Shown here in pieces: positions 30,178 through 42,656 of a stretch of 64,000 nt of DNA. The translations under genes were made by a program, and so were the position numbers. A model generated the notes under the pieces. It was not told the origin of the DNA. It was given only the letters and a program-made list of their open reading frames with translations, and made no database searches. The stretch's first letter is position 1. Each line of letters begins with the position of its first letter. The stretch is from Bidens hawaiensis. Lineage: Eukaryota; Streptophyta; Magnoliopsida; Asterales; Asteraceae. The stretch spans positions 25,722-89,721 of the forward strand of contig JAIQDT010003826.1 in NCBI GenBank assembly GCA_021521415.1, written 5' to 3'.

Positions 30178-31136
30178 CTAGATTTATCCCCCCGTATTAC
30201 GGAGGTTGTTTTACATTATTGGTTTTTAATATTTATATACGTATATTTGGATTTTAATTTTATTTATCGTAAGAAAGTTAATAATTAATATACTTGAGGT
30301 TTGAGATAAAATGGTTTCACAAATAAATGATATGTTATAATCTGGTTTAAAAGCTATCTGGGTTTGGTGATACCAATTACCCGTTTATTTTCTTTATTAT
30401 AAAATTGTTTCTTAATTATAAATAATATCTTTTTTTAAATAAAAAAAGATATTAATTTTTAGTATATCCCTATTTTATAGGATTTTCATATCAAATATTT
30501 TTTGAAATTAATTTTTAATATAATGAGATGTTATAATCCGTTTAAGAGCTATCTGGGTTTTGTGAGACCTTTAGCCGTGAATTCGGGTCAAATGCGTGAG
30601 AAACCTTCATTTACAAATAAAACAATCTGATGGCTTGAGAGAATGGTTGTTTTATATTTTTTGTTTTTTAATATTTATTTTTTGGATTTTAATTTTCTTT
30701 ATTGTAAGAAAGTTAATAATATATTTAGGGTTTGATGATGAAAGGGTTTCATAAATAAATGATATGTTATAACCCGTTTAAAAGCTATATGGATTTGGTG
30801 ACCTATGACCCGCTTATGTTTTTTACTATAAAATTGTTTATTAATAATATCTTTTTTTCTTTTTGAATTAGATATTAAATTTTAGTATATCCCTGTTTTA
30901 TAGGATTTTCATATCAAATAATTAGTAAGATTAATTTTTAATTTAATGAGAAGTTATAACCCGTTTAAGAGCTATCTGGTTTTGGTAAGACTCATACCCC
31001 ATAAATTTGGGTTAAATCAATAAGAGGTCTCCATTTAAAAATTAAGCAATCTGGTGGCTTCCATAAGCGAGGGGAGGGGGGGGGAGCACATCACGACACG
31101 TAGAATTTTAGGGGTTTTGTTTATATATATTATAGA
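30178..31136 (-). mobile_element. Helitron, 959 bp, minus strand
   Basis: Read on the minus strand it starts TCTATAATATATATAAAC after an A and ends CTAG before a T, with the hairpin CCTCCGTAATACGGGGGG about 7 bp before the CTAG. Inside are four copies of a TTATAACCCGTTTAAGAGCT-like motif near 30333, 30530, 30765 and 30955, the product of an internal duplication of about 430 bp. No helicase gene, so it is non-autonomous. Confidence 0.7.
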
Positions 31137-31344
31137 TAATTTCATTTAGCTATCAATTTTAATTGCTAGCTGTTTAAAAAAAATACTGTCAATTTAAGTC
31201 CAAGCAATTACTGTCATCTAGCCGACGGTTAAATATGTGAGTTTCAATGAAAAGATAGTAGCATCTTCACCTAATGGTAAAAGCAACACATATTAAAGTT
31301 CATAATCAACAAAAACAAATGTTAAAGAATGACCTAAAATCTCA

Positions 31345-32926
31345 TCTATACTATGTTGCCAACCATTGCTTACCATCCATAGATTAACGTTCATAGTGCG
31401 AAGGAACTAAATTTGAATCGTTAATAATGAACTCTGCCGTTTTAATTAAAAGTAGGTTGAGCGATGGAATGTTGAAGCATCGGCTATTAGGTTAAACGAT
31501 TTGAAATTGAAATATGGAGACAAATTGGGGAAATATATTAAGACTTCTGTCGTTTTGACAAATAGTAGACATCAAGAATTTAAGAGCAAATATTTATTAT
31601 AATTTATCAATACCAAAGGCCAGATATTAGATTATTAGGTAAAAAAAAGTTATAAGCTTTTAAAAAGGTCTCGTTTTAAAAAATTGAGATGTCTCCTCAA
31701 TGTATGATAAAAGGTCAATTTTTGACGTCTAGTTTTTCCACGATTTTATATTTTTGTTAATTGAACCATTTTTAAGTTAATAGTTACTTGGTTAGTATTT
31801 AACTTTTATTATTATTTTTCTTTCTTTGCACGAAACGGTTTTTTAAAAGAAAAAAAACAAGGTTCTAGCAGAAGGTAGAAAATACAAACAATTAAAAACC
31901 AAAAAGATAAGAAAAATCGGCTAACGAAAGAGTTAAATACAAACAATTAAAAACCAAAATGATAAGAAAAATCGGCTAACAAAAGAGTTAACATAATTGT
32001 AAAGAACACAAATTTATAAATATACAATATTGGGAGATATTGTGCATTAATAACTGTACATCCTGCAATGAAATCTGTACACCACCCCACGTGTAATCCA
32101 TCGTTTTTCTTTATTGCCAGGTGTCACTGAATCAGGCAACATGTTCTCATCTGTTGTTTTGACATTTATGCCCTGGCTTCTCTCTCTTCTTCACCATTTA
32201 TGATCTCTATCTTCACTGACTCTCTCTCATTTGCTCTGACGACCCACCGTTTGCAATTTTGGGAGTTGTATGGTGTTGTCTTGCTGTTTCCAGCAACGTT
32301 GTACATCTCTTCTTTCATGTGGTGTTGACGGCTGTTTCCGGCCCTAGGCGACGGCGCACAACGGTGACAAACAATTCATCTTTTATAGGTTAATTTTTCT
32401 GGTCTTCATTAGTTACAAATAATTCTTTAGAAAGATGGATTAGCGGCTTTAGATGGACCAATTCTTATAATCAGAGCATAGATTATAATTAGAACAATTG
32501 GTTGTGTATGACTTTTCAATAAATATACTAATTGATTAATTATTTACTTGCAAGAAAAATCACTAATTATGTCCCTTTGGGTTTTGTAGAATATTTGGCA
32601 AGGTGAAGCCTTCTACTCTTGCTTATCACTGAATCAGTTGATGTTTTGTGAGTGACTTTGTAGTTTGTTTATTAAGGTAAGTCACTCACCTTTAATAGAA
32701 TATACTCATTGGTTTGTTTGTTTTGATGGTTAACGGTGTATCAACTATATTGGATTGTTTGGGCTTTTCTAAGTATACTTTTAAGTTTTAAGGGTTACAT
32801 ACTTCATTGAATGGTTCGGGGTTGAATTCATTGATGTCATTAGAGATGCATGCTCAAAGCAAATAAGTGATAAGTTTGTGTTTTCGGTTTCACGATCCGC
32901 CGCCGCAACGCGACGGGTTTAACTAG
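31345..32926 (+). mobile_element. Probable Helitron; 3' end clear, 5' end tentative
   Basis: The 3' end is typical: a CCGCCGC/GCGACGG stem near 32898-32916, then GTTTAACTAG and T. The best 5' candidate is TCTATACTATG after an A at 31344. The middle contains a C/T-rich, more GC-rich stretch (about 32080-32380) that might be a captured gene piece, and a 55 bp direct duplication at 31881-31990. The 5' boundary could be wrong. Confidence 0.45.
31881..31990. repeat. Direct duplication, 2 units of 55 bp
   Basis: Units at 31881-31935 and 31936-31990 share AATACAAACAATTAAAAACC and AAATCGGCTAAC with a few differences. Confidence 0.85.
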
Positions 32927-33069
32927 TAGTTGCTCAGTTAATTCCAAATTCTTAACCTTTGATCCTGATCTACACATAAAGGATTAAGCCTTTATAACTT
33001 CAATGGATTTTAAAAGAGAAACATATTTGGCATCAAAACTCTATCACCCTACACCTGCCAAATAACCTA

Positions 33070-33932
33070 CATGGCCGGCCCAACTATTTTGGTGGCCTAA
33101 AACAAACAAAAAATATGGGGCTTTTTTTTACAAAAAAAAGTTGAGTTCGTAGTTTTCAAATTTTTATTCATTCTGCTTCACATTTAATTAAACGAATAAG
33201 TTAAAAAATATATATCAAAATAGTTTCATTTCTCTTTAGACAATATATTTTGTAATAGTAGATGACAATGTTAAACTTGTTTTTAAAAGAAACCAACCAA
33301 CGCGAATGTGTTGAAATACGACATGAAAGCAAGTTGCTTGGAAGATAATGAAAAACATCTTGAGAACAACACCAAACACATTTTGGGCACCTTCAACATG
33401 TGCATTTACAATTATAATGTCCATATGTCATTTTTGTCTTGAAGAAAATGAGTGTTATAAATAATATAATTTAATCTTCTAAACTTGAAACAGTTTTGCC
33501 CTTTGAAAACTATAATATACACTTAAGTTATTGAATTAAATTTTGTTTTAAAAAAATTATAGGTAGTTGAAGTAATAGAAAAAGGTATTGAGTTGATCTT
33601 TATTGTGAAAAAAAGTAAAAATATTGATTTCTTGTTGCGCCACCTGTTTCCCTCTTAAGAGAAACAGGTGGGGTTTGAACACTCGTCAAACCCCACCTGT
33701 TTGTAATGGGGTGTATATTATAGTTTGAACACTCGTCAGCCACCTACCAACTAATTTATATAGGTTTCAGTTTACCAACAGACTAGAGTTGCTTGTTTCT
33801 TTCCAAAATCAAACTATCCTTATTTTATATTAACTACATATATATATATATATATTTTTTAATTTGGGGCCTCAAAAATTATGGGGGCCCAAAGCCCTAG
33901 ACTTAGTTTGTAACACTAACGGGCCGGCTCTG
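33070..33932. mobile_element. Non-autonomous hAT element, 863 bp
   Basis: Terminal repeats CATGGCCGGCCC and GGGCCGGCTCTG (inverted CAGAGCCGGCCC) are flanked by a perfect 8 bp duplication ATAACCTA (33062-33069 and 33933-33940), which fits hAT transposons. No transposase is present. It carries an internal palindrome (CCACCTGTTTC...GAAACAGGTGG) near 33640-33672. Confidence 0.8.
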
Positions 33933-33940
33933 ATAACCTA

Positions 33941-34730
33941 GCAAGTTGTGAGGAGTACCTGCATCAATTTCTTTCTCGAATCGCTTTCTTTGACCTCATT
34001 ATGCATACACAATATGCCTTGAATAGAGAAAGCATAAGTAAAAAGAATTTACACCATTGCTCGATTACCTGCCAAACTGAGCTACAAAAACTATATGAAA
34101 GAAAAAATGTTATACAGACTGATCAAATACATCTAAAGAAGCTAGAACAAAAAAAGAAAGAAAGAAAGAAATAATATGTGTGTTCCTTCCTGATAGTATA
34201 TGTAATACATTTTTACTAACTTTCTGAATTCTTAAAAATCGTTAGTATATGTAATATACTTTTTCACCTAAAACATATATGTAAAGATTTAATAATTATA
34301 ATTATTGATACTCTAACCTCATGTAGTACGTAGGCAATATATGATGGACTAACAAACTAAAAAACAGTTTTGCTTAAAAAAAATTAAAGAAAAACTCTCT
34401 TACTTTTACATGAAATATAGCATTGCATTAAAATAATACAAAATTATTTATTTTTAATTTGGTTTTAATAAAGTCAAATTTATAGGTGAGTTATTTTTAA
34501 GTGGGCTCCCAAAGCCACAAACTAAAGCCCTCGAAAGATAATATCAGGCCCCTCAATTCCTCAAAATTCAAATGCCTAAAATTGGCATAAATTACAAAAT
34601 CAATTTTGTTTGCTTTTTTTCGTTACCAAATGAATCCTAGGGGTGCCTACCCCCTTAATAAAAGCTTTGTATATGCCATGCTTTCATATATGAATGGTGA
34701 AATTTCAATTATTTCTACTTCAATATTTGT
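33941..34730. other. AT-rich spacer
   Basis: No gene recognised. Near 34500 there is a degenerate GGGCTCCCAAAGCC/CAGGCCCCTC segment that may be another hAT remnant. Confidence 0.45.
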
Positions 34731-34860
34731 GTGGTTTTTTTTTCGAAGGCTAAACTACAACTAGATTCACCTAACCTGCATACTGCAGATTTGAACCATT
34801 GACCTCCAACGCAAAGAGAGCGCCTACCAAACACCCGAATATAGTTGGGCCAAATGCCTA
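34731..34860 (-). mobile_element. Possible tRNA-derived SINE fragment
   Basis: On the minus strand a pol III box B-like GGTTCAAATCT follows GGTAGGCGCTCTC, and the sequence ends in a run of nine A. This is the layout of a plant SINE. No clean target duplication was found. Confidence 0.4.
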
Positions 34861-35327
34861 TTGGTCGTATTTTGTAATTACAGTGTGAGAATATAACTTA
34901 ATAATAAACACTTGAATTTTATCAAATGAAAGAGCCGCAGAATATGGGCCGGCCCAGTGTACATCTAAACTATGAAAAACACTTTTTAGAGCATGGGCTG
35001 GACCTATTGAGGCCCAAACAAAAAAATAATTAGAAACCTGGCCACTCTAGTGGGCTGCTAACCAAAAACCATCACATGGTCCAAGGCTTATTACATGAGA
35101 GATAAATCAAGGTTAATGTGGCCAGCCCAACCAACTTGACCCATTAAAACTACTTTTATTACTTACAAAATAATTAATTAATAACATTTCTATAGCAAAT
35201 ACTATCAAAATAGTTGTTATACTAAGAAAAAAAGTTGTATTTGTTTTTGTATGCTTTGAAACATACATGGTTGACCAAGCAAACCACTTTTTATTTATTT
35301 TTAAAAACTTTACATACTGAGTCAAGA
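34861..35327. other. Spacer
   Basis: AT-rich, with a GGGCCGGCCCAG fragment at about 34947 that resembles hAT ends. No gene recognised. Confidence 0.4.
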
Positions 35328-35441
35328 ATGATAAAAGGAACCAAAATATTATATGTTTTTTTAGTTCTAATTTGTTGCTCTTGTGCTGATAATGAGAGTT
35401 GGATAATTGGCAAGCAGGCTTGGAGTTGGTCTAGTAGCTGA
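35328..35441 (+). CDS. Possible 37-residue secreted peptide
   Basis: ATG at 35328 opens a frame with a good signal-peptide look (MIKGTKILYVFLVLICCSCA) followed by only 17 residues rich in Trp and Ser, then TGA. I do not recognise it. It may be a real small peptide, the first exon of a longer gene, or chance; no TATA box or splice context decides this. Confidence 0.22.
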   Translation: MIKGTKILYVFLVLICCSCADNESWIIGKQAWSWSSS

Positions 35442-36412
35442 TAGGCTTGACCAACATCTAGCACGGCTGGAGATTCCGAATGGTCATTTTACTTGATGAA
35501 GTATGTTAATTAAACCCTAACGTGTGAGACTTAGTGGTTGATTTTACTCGATGTAGTATGTTCATAGTCCTCAGGGTGTGATCCCCTCGTTCGTTTCTTT
35601 CGAATGTGATCATCTTTCTAAACTTTCTATCTACGGTTTCGTCTCATTGGTGATTCTTTTTTGTTCATTGTTTATTCTTGTTGTCATTTCTGTTCTAGGT
35701 CATCATATTGTCAATCCAAGTTCTTATTAATAGTTGTATTTGTCCTTTCTTGTATTTTTCATTCGGTAAACACTTCTGATTTGGGATTAATAAGATGGAT
35801 TTACCATTTCTAATACAATCCTATTAATCTAACTAGTTATAAAAATTAGTTTATCAACTTGACTTGATATAAATAGATTGCAAACTAAATGATTAAATAC
35901 ATTTAGATTAAACATCTAGAAATTGATCCGCTTGTTTAACAAGATTTTTTATTAATGTTAGGTAACTTGTTTAACAAGATTTTTATAAGAACACATTTTG
36001 TAGCCACAAGTATGTGATAAGGATTAGGCAAAGTCTAAATTCTAGTGGTTCAAATCCACTTTCATAATTTTGTTTTAGATTTTGATTCAGGACAATTAAG
36101 GTCAAAGTTTTGGTTTGCACATGAAATAAAGACATTATTTGAACTTGCACACCAATTTATATGATATATTTGTATTATTTCATACCTTACATTTGTCGGT
36201 CTAAAATAAGATAAAAAAACTCCAAATTTTGCCAAGTTTTTGTTGAGATAAAGGTCGACCATCCTAACATATGTTAGCTTTGGTAAAGGATTATGAAATG
36301 CCATGTGTGTGTCGATAGCATTTAAAGCCAATGCAGGAGTTATTTCTCCATTTGATAGGAAGATTTCAATTAATAACTTGCATGTTCTTTTATATTACTT
36401 AACACTATATAT
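35442..36412. other. AT-rich spacer
   Basis: No gene or clear repeat recognised. A box-B-like GTGGTTCAAATCCACT at about 36045-36060 is too isolated to call a tRNA or SINE. Confidence 0.4.
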
Positions 36413-37121
36413 ATATGGAGAGGATCAAGAGAAAACTCACCTTTAGAGAGAAAACTTAAAAACTTCTAAAAACATCTAAAGAATTATTTTTAATTAAAAA
36501 AAAATATTTTCAAAATTCTGTTTTAGCAATTATTCTTATATTTTCTTATATTTCACTCGAAAAAAAAAATTTTAAAAATAAATAAATAACTGCTGTAATG
36601 CACATACGTATTATTGTGCGATACCGTTGTATTATACATGTGTACTACTATGTATTTTTGAGTTTAATAGTGTTTTATTGCATATATTCAATATTTGTGT
36701 ATTGTATATGTGTAGTAGTGGTGTATTATATGGAAAAAAATTAATAATAAAATAAAAGTCGATGTGGTGCACATGTGCGTTAATGTTGTATTACACATAC
36801 GTACTAATGTGTATTCGATGTGTGTATTAGTCTTATATTGCATATAAACAATAGTGTGTATCAAATATGTGCAATAGTGTCGTATTCTATGCAATACAAA
36901 CACTTTTGCATATATGCAATGCATACTGTTACACATGCGCACTCTACTGACGAGGTTACCGACAAGTTTTTTTTTTTGAACCAATAACAACATATAAGAA
37001 TAATGGAACAAAAAGAAACTTAAATTTTTTTTTTTAAAAGTTAAAAATAGTTTTTTAGAAATTTTTAGGAGTTTTTAAGTTTTCTCTTTAAGAGGAGTTT
37101 TCACTAGAACCCACCCCTATA
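36413..37121. mobile_element. MITE of about 0.7 kb with imperfect inverted ends
   Basis: The left end (GAGAGGATCAAGAGAAAACTC) and right end (GAGTTTTCACTAGAACCCA) are inverted relatives, followed inward by AAAACTTAAAAACT on both sides. The core is made of degenerate TATTGCATATGTG-like repeats. No coding region. Confidence 0.6.
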
Positions 37122-37452
37122 GGGGAAGTATAAAATTAAAACCCACTTGAGTTGTGAAAACCCTATGTAACATCGTTTTTTTTTTTTGTTACACATGTAA
37201 TATATGTTGTAACATTTAATACAAAACATCGAAAACTAAAAAAAAATTGTTTTGCTATTTTTTAACATTTTTTTTACTAATTTTTATATGTGTTTTCAAG
37301 AGAGAGAAAAGGTTATATTTTATTTACATTTTTTATTAACTTTAATTTTGGACCACAAGTTTTAAACTTTAATTAAAAATATATGGTTGAGAATGGATTT
37401 CTAAAGTTTTCACAACTCAAGTAGGTTTTTATTTTAACCTTACCCTATATAT
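37118..37452. mobile_element. MITE of about 0.33 kb
   Basis: The left end TATAGGGGAAG...CACTTGAGTTGTGAAAAC is inverted at the right end (GTTTTCACAACTCAAGTAGG...CTTACCCTATA). It abuts the previous MITE at a shared TATAGGG, suggesting nested insertion at a TA-rich site. Confidence 0.65.
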
Positions 37453-37562
37453 ATATATATAATCACTTAAAACTTCATTATATGTTTGGGCAAATACCAT
37501 AAAAAACCAACATATTATCTAATTTTTTCTCGTAAAAGTCCAACAATTTTTGTATATAAAAA

Positions 37563-38509
37563 GGAAAATTGGTTTTTATTGGTCCCAACTATTTCATCAT
37601 TGTCAGCGCTGGTCCCAACTTTCATTTTGGCTGGCAACGGTCCCAACTTTAACATTCGTTTCTTCCACCAGTCCGCGACTGACGGAGTACTAACTCCGTT
37701 ATCTTTTTGCTTATGTGTCATCTGAGTTGTCCAAAAACATCTTACGTGGCGGACACTATAGATTATTGATTCATACTTAACTTATACTGTTCATGCATCT
37801 AGAACCCTAACTCTTCAATAACTCAGGGGTTTTAGACCATCCAAACGCCACCGATTCCACCCAATGCCAGAATCCAAATCCTTCCAATTCCGATCATCCG
37901 CCGTCAAACTCCAACAATTCCACCCAATGCCGGAACCCAAACCCTTCCAATTCCATTCCTCCACCATCTAAATCCCCCAATTTTCCCCTATAAACCACCA
38001 CCGCCACCGCCGGCCACCACTTCCTTTTGCCTCAATTACTTCACTAATCAACGATTCCAAACACCATTTCACTCAATTCATCTCTTCAATCAACCAATTC
38101 CACTCAATTCCACTAAAACCCCCAAATTCCTCAAACCCTAACTCAGTTTCGGTTCTATGTACGGCTTCGTTATCGTTGACTGACGAGAATGCAATAGAAA
38201 TTATTATGTGGTGAGAGAGAGAATGAACAAGGTGCGGTCAAGTGCGGTGTGGTGGGTGTTTTTGTATATACTAAATTTGAATGCTTGAGAAAATTAGGGA
38301 AAGTAATAATCCACAGTGGCCGCCACGTAAGATGTTTTTTGACAACTCAGATGGCACATAAGCAAAAAAATAACGGAGTTAGTGCTCCGTCAGTCGCGGA
38401 CTGATGGAAGAAACGAATGTTAAAGTTGGGACCGTTGCCAGCCAAAATAAAAGTTGGGACCAGTGCCGACAAAAATGAAATAGTTGGGACCAATAAAAAC
38501 TAATTTTCC
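37563..38509. mobile_element. Mutator-like element with about 215 bp inverted repeats
   Basis: Long inverted ends start GGAAAATTGGTTTTTATTGG and run to about 37775; the matching arm is about 38295-38509. They are flanked by a perfect 9 bp duplication ATATAAAAA (37554-37562 and 38510-38518), as expected for the Mutator superfamily. The core (37776-38294) is C-rich, contains two direct copies of a CCACCCAATGCC...CCTTCCAATTCC segment and could be captured DNA. No transposase. Confidence 0.85.
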
Positions 38510-38518
38510 ATATAAAAA

Positions 38519-39016
38519 AGCAATTTTTTATCTCACAAAAGTCCCTTAACAATTTTTAGTTATTAAAGTGTCTTCACATGTTAAATTTACTCCAAAATGT
38601 GAATTTTGGATCCTTTTATTATAAATGTGAATTTACTCCAAAAAAAAGTCTCTTCACGTGTTAAATTTAGAATTCAATATAGAATATTATCTCCAAAGCC
38701 ACATGATACCATGATACGACTAATGTTTCAAAATTTAGTGTTGGTTTCCATATAAACCGACACCCAAATTATGACCAAAGAAATTTAAAACAACTTGGAA
38801 CTGGTAGTGGCGTCGATTAGGTTATATTCGATTTATCCATCCGGGTTATCCATACTTTATATTTTGCCGAGTAAACCCAATAAGATGAACTCGGTTTATT
38901 CGGTTGAAACCGAATAGGAATACGGTTTGTGATTCGATTTTGAAGTTTTACATTCAATCAGTTTGGTTCGGTTTTGTTTAAAATCTCACTTTCTAATAGT
39001 TTTTAGTGGTTTTACA
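38519..39016. other. Spacer
   Basis: AT-rich. A stretch at about 38815-38990 with repeated CGGTTTATTCGG-like words may be an old MITE. No gene. Confidence 0.4.
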
Positions 39017-39325
39017 ATTGACCAGGCTACTTTAAAAGTTGTTTTATGTAAAGTGACTAAACACGAGAAGACGTGTCTTGACAACCAACATACATATATA
39101 CCTTTTTGCATTTGACACTTCCGGTTACCTTGAGCCTGAAGGTGTGGAGCTACTTAATTAGGCGAGTCCAACAGGTTGACCGGGCTACTTTAAAAACTGC
39201 TTCATTCAAGGTAAAAATGAAAGGCATGTCTTGACAACCAACATGTATTTATACATTTTGCTGTTGACATTTTTGGTTACCTTGCGCTTGAAGGTGTGGA
39301 GCTACATAGCCGAGTTCAACAGATC
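39017..39325. repeat. Tandem duplication, 2 units of about 159 bp
   Basis: TTGACC-A/G-GGCTACTTTAAAA starts each unit near 39017 and 39176. Both contain TGTCTTGACAACCAACAT and AAGGTGTGGAGCTAC. Diverged, so old. Confidence 0.8.
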
Positions 39326-39969
39326 ACGCATAGCAATGTTATGACTCCAAGATCTATCAATCTGGTTTTTAAAATATTGGATTTTTCAATTCAAAAGGGT
39401 TAGCGACGCAACTTTTTGTCCGCTTGCCTTCTGCTTTGACGTAAACATTGCTTTTTAAATATTTTGAGTATGAAGGATGGTTTCGATCTTAATATTCAAG
39501 CCCTTTCGTTTATCCTTTTATGGCTACCATATCTAACAAGTGAGATTGGATTGGATGTGAATGGAAATTAGATGTCAATTCAAGCTCAATAATATGAATA
39601 ATATCTTGAGGTCACCTACTGTCCCTCCACTCACGAGGACATGTCCCTTAATATCATGGGTATTAAGTACTAGGTTTGTGTCACATGCCTTGGTGTTAAC
39701 ATGATACAAGATTATATATAGACTTGATGTTAAAGGGTTACACAAGGAAGTATACCAATACAATTCAAATGTAAATTTCTAATTTCTAATTTCTAATTTA
39801 AGGGTGGGCGGGACTTTCTATTCGATTGCCCCATTCGAGTTCAACAAGCTTCATAGCACATCACCCGGTCTCGGTCGAGTTAGGTACTTGAGTAAGTTTT
39901 GCGAGCTTTACCACTCGAAATAAATTTGAGGGTGGGCGATTCATAAAGGTATGGGAATTGGGTTGGTTG

Positions 39970-40246
39970 CAGGGGTGGCTCGTGGGACAGTAAAAAAAGT
40001 TAGGGCTTTAGGCCCACACTTAGTTAAGGCCTCTAAGTCCAAAAAAACATTATATATAGATATGTTATAATGGTTAAAATAAACTCGAAGTAATGTATTG
40101 GTGTGGTGAGATGTATGTTTGTTACTAAAGCATAGGTTATGAGTTCAAAACATGTAATAAGCAACTTTTTTTCTTAACAATTGTCATGAAAAGGTTTCAA
40201 AATCTTGTTTCGATTTAGGCCTCCACATTCGTTGAACCGGCCCTAG
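39970..40246. mobile_element. Small hAT-like MITE
   Basis: Ends CAGGGGTGGCTC and (inverted) CTAGGGCCGGTTC resemble the termini of the element at 33070-33932, with GGGCTTTAGGCCC just inside. The target duplication is not clean. Confidence 0.5.
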
Positions 40247-42319
40247 TGGGTTGTAACGCTTATACCAGTTTGGGTAGTCGTTGGTTAAAAACTTGTGGCA
40301 TGTGAAGTGGGTTGGTTACATCGCTTGTACCAATTTAGATTGTTGTGGGTTAAAACACGTGACACAATATTATTGACGGTTTGAGTGCCCCCACCTTAAA
40401 CAAGCAAGTTTGTAGGCCACGTCATTGTCATCTAATATTTACTCTTACCTTGTCGACACAGCTCTCTCATGGAACAACCATTGCTAGTAAAACTGTTGAG
40501 CGTCGTGAAGGTCCAAAGTTCTCTATTGTTTAATATTTCACTAACTTAAACCATCACAATTTTTTTTTAAATTTATATGTTGTATAAAACATCATAGTAA
40601 AGCTTAAAAGTATTTTATACACATCCACACAGCATTTTTTTAATAATATAGTTATTAACAATGAGAAGACAACATCAACAAAGATTTATAAATTCAATAA
40701 ATTAGGGAAAGAATAATTATTTGGTCAATTAAAAGAAAAATCTTCATGCAACGAGATTAAGCTTAGAATTAATGCACTAGGAATCCGGAAGTTAGGATTA
40801 AGGCCCCCATCATTAAGTTTGTTACCTCTTAAGTTGGTATGTTTGTGTTTTTTTAATTACTTTATATAGAAATATGTTAATTATTTAATTCACTTCTATA
40901 TTTGAACTAGCTTTATTATGTGTATTTATAATTATTAAATTTGATGAAAGTGTATTATAATAATGGAAAGGGTCAAAGTTTTGTACGCTCACAAAGGTCC
41001 TAGAATGATCAAATTCTCAAAAAAAAAAAGCTTATTAATAAGTTAAAATGATTAAAGTATTACAAGAGTTTATAAGAAAACGAGTTCTTTTTGTAACTAC
41101 TTTAAATATTTTTTAAATTGATTTTGAAAGGTTTCCTCACACCTAGGGGCGTTCTTCGTGTTATTTTTCGGGTTATTTGGATTTGAGCTCAAAACAAATT
41201 GACCCAAGAACCGATCCGAATAAGCTGGGGTTGTTCGGGTCCCTGGTTGAATGGGTTGGGTTTTGAGTTTAACAAGTTAAAAGAAAATAATTTCAACCAC
41301 CTTTAACAATATCATAAATTAAAAACCTTATTCCAAATTTCATAAAACCATAATCAAATCAAGTTTAACATACAACCATATTCAACAATAACATAATCCA
41401 AAACCTTCATATATATTTAGCAAAGCATGAAATGTAATATACAAGCATGCAAGCATGCATCAAACGAGTTTGAACCTTGAAACATATTTGAATGAGTGCT
41501 GTGGACCAATACTCACGGTTAGATTGAAGAAACATACTTAATACTTATTGAACACTATCACTAATTTAGGGTTATGAATTGAAGATACATACTCAATTGA
41601 CTTACATCGGATAGTTAATACATGCATCGATACATTATTAATCGGAGTCTTGAAAACAGTCAAGCAAGCATACATAAGTTCTCCCGAGTCTCCGTTCATG
41701 CGCCAAACTACCCTAGAAAAATTAGGGATGCATGCATCGATCTATCATACTTCGAGTTATTCGGGTCAACCTAAGTTTGGGTATTTCAACCTAAAAACCG
41801 ACTTGACTTATTAATCTCTGGGTCAGATTAGAACTCTAATCTGGTCGGATTATTCGGGTCGCTTCGGTAAACCCCACACACATAAACTCTAGTACTAGAC
41901 TATGATTGTTGAAATCTTAAAATCAACGATCTATGTTGTGGTTCCTATTATTTACTAATAAATATAAAAAAACTTATGAAAGCTTAAAATGATAAAAACG
42001 ATACAACTATAATATGAATTTAAATGACAAACTTTTTTCATGATAATCTCATAATTAATTAGTTTTGTAAACAAACCAAACCCTGTCATTATTTGGAACG
42101 TACTGCTTATACATGTATTAAAAAAAGGATTCTATACTTCCATATAAGACTGAACCACCGACCACCGGCTTATTTTATAATTTGATATTTGCCGGCCATT
42201 TGTGTACGTCATGTGGTGCGTAAGCAGCATGCAAACCAACGGATGGCATAAGGTTTTGAGAGAATTATAAATTTATTATCACTAATCTCTTCTCACGCTA
42301 TATGTATCTTTTACCCAAT
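40247..42319. other. Gene-poor AT-rich spacer
   Basis: No gene recognised. It has homopolymer runs and a segment (41150-41880) with GGTTATTCGGGTC-like words at both sides that may be a decayed repeat. Confidence 0.4.
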
Positions 42320-42335
42320 TGGCCAATTATTTATT

Positions 42336-42640
42336 TATTTTTTAATGGCAAACGAATCCATCAAATGAACTACTGACTAAATTCATCACATCGGGATACA
42401 CATATGTTTCGATCCAAGGAAAACTCTCACCTAAGGCCAACGCCTGTGAACATTCACTCGAAGGCATGACAGTACGGTGAGATAAAACTCGTTTAGTTAA
42501 GGATCCAGCTGTTGAACGCCACCTACCGTATAGTCTCTCGTTATCACCCTGGTGCCACTAAATCTAAATGTTGAGTACAGGAGTTGAACCTGGGTCACAG
42601 AAGCACCAAGTCTTTTTCTTACCACTCCACCATCAGCTTA
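42336..42640 (-). mobile_element. tRNA-derived SINE, about 305 bp
   Basis: On the minus strand the head carries a box A-like TGGAGTGGTAAG and box B GGTTCAACTCC, the pol III promoter of tRNA-derived SINEs, and the far end is an A-rich tail. A perfect 16 bp target duplication TGGCCAATTATTTATT flanks it (42320-42335 and 42641-42656). This is a textbook structure; the family is not identified. Confidence 0.85.
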
Positions 42641-42656
42641 TGGCCAATTATTTATT

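Noticed and set aside
36040..36065. tRNA-like box B
   Set aside because: No box A at the proper distance and no cloverleaf; not a tRNA gene.
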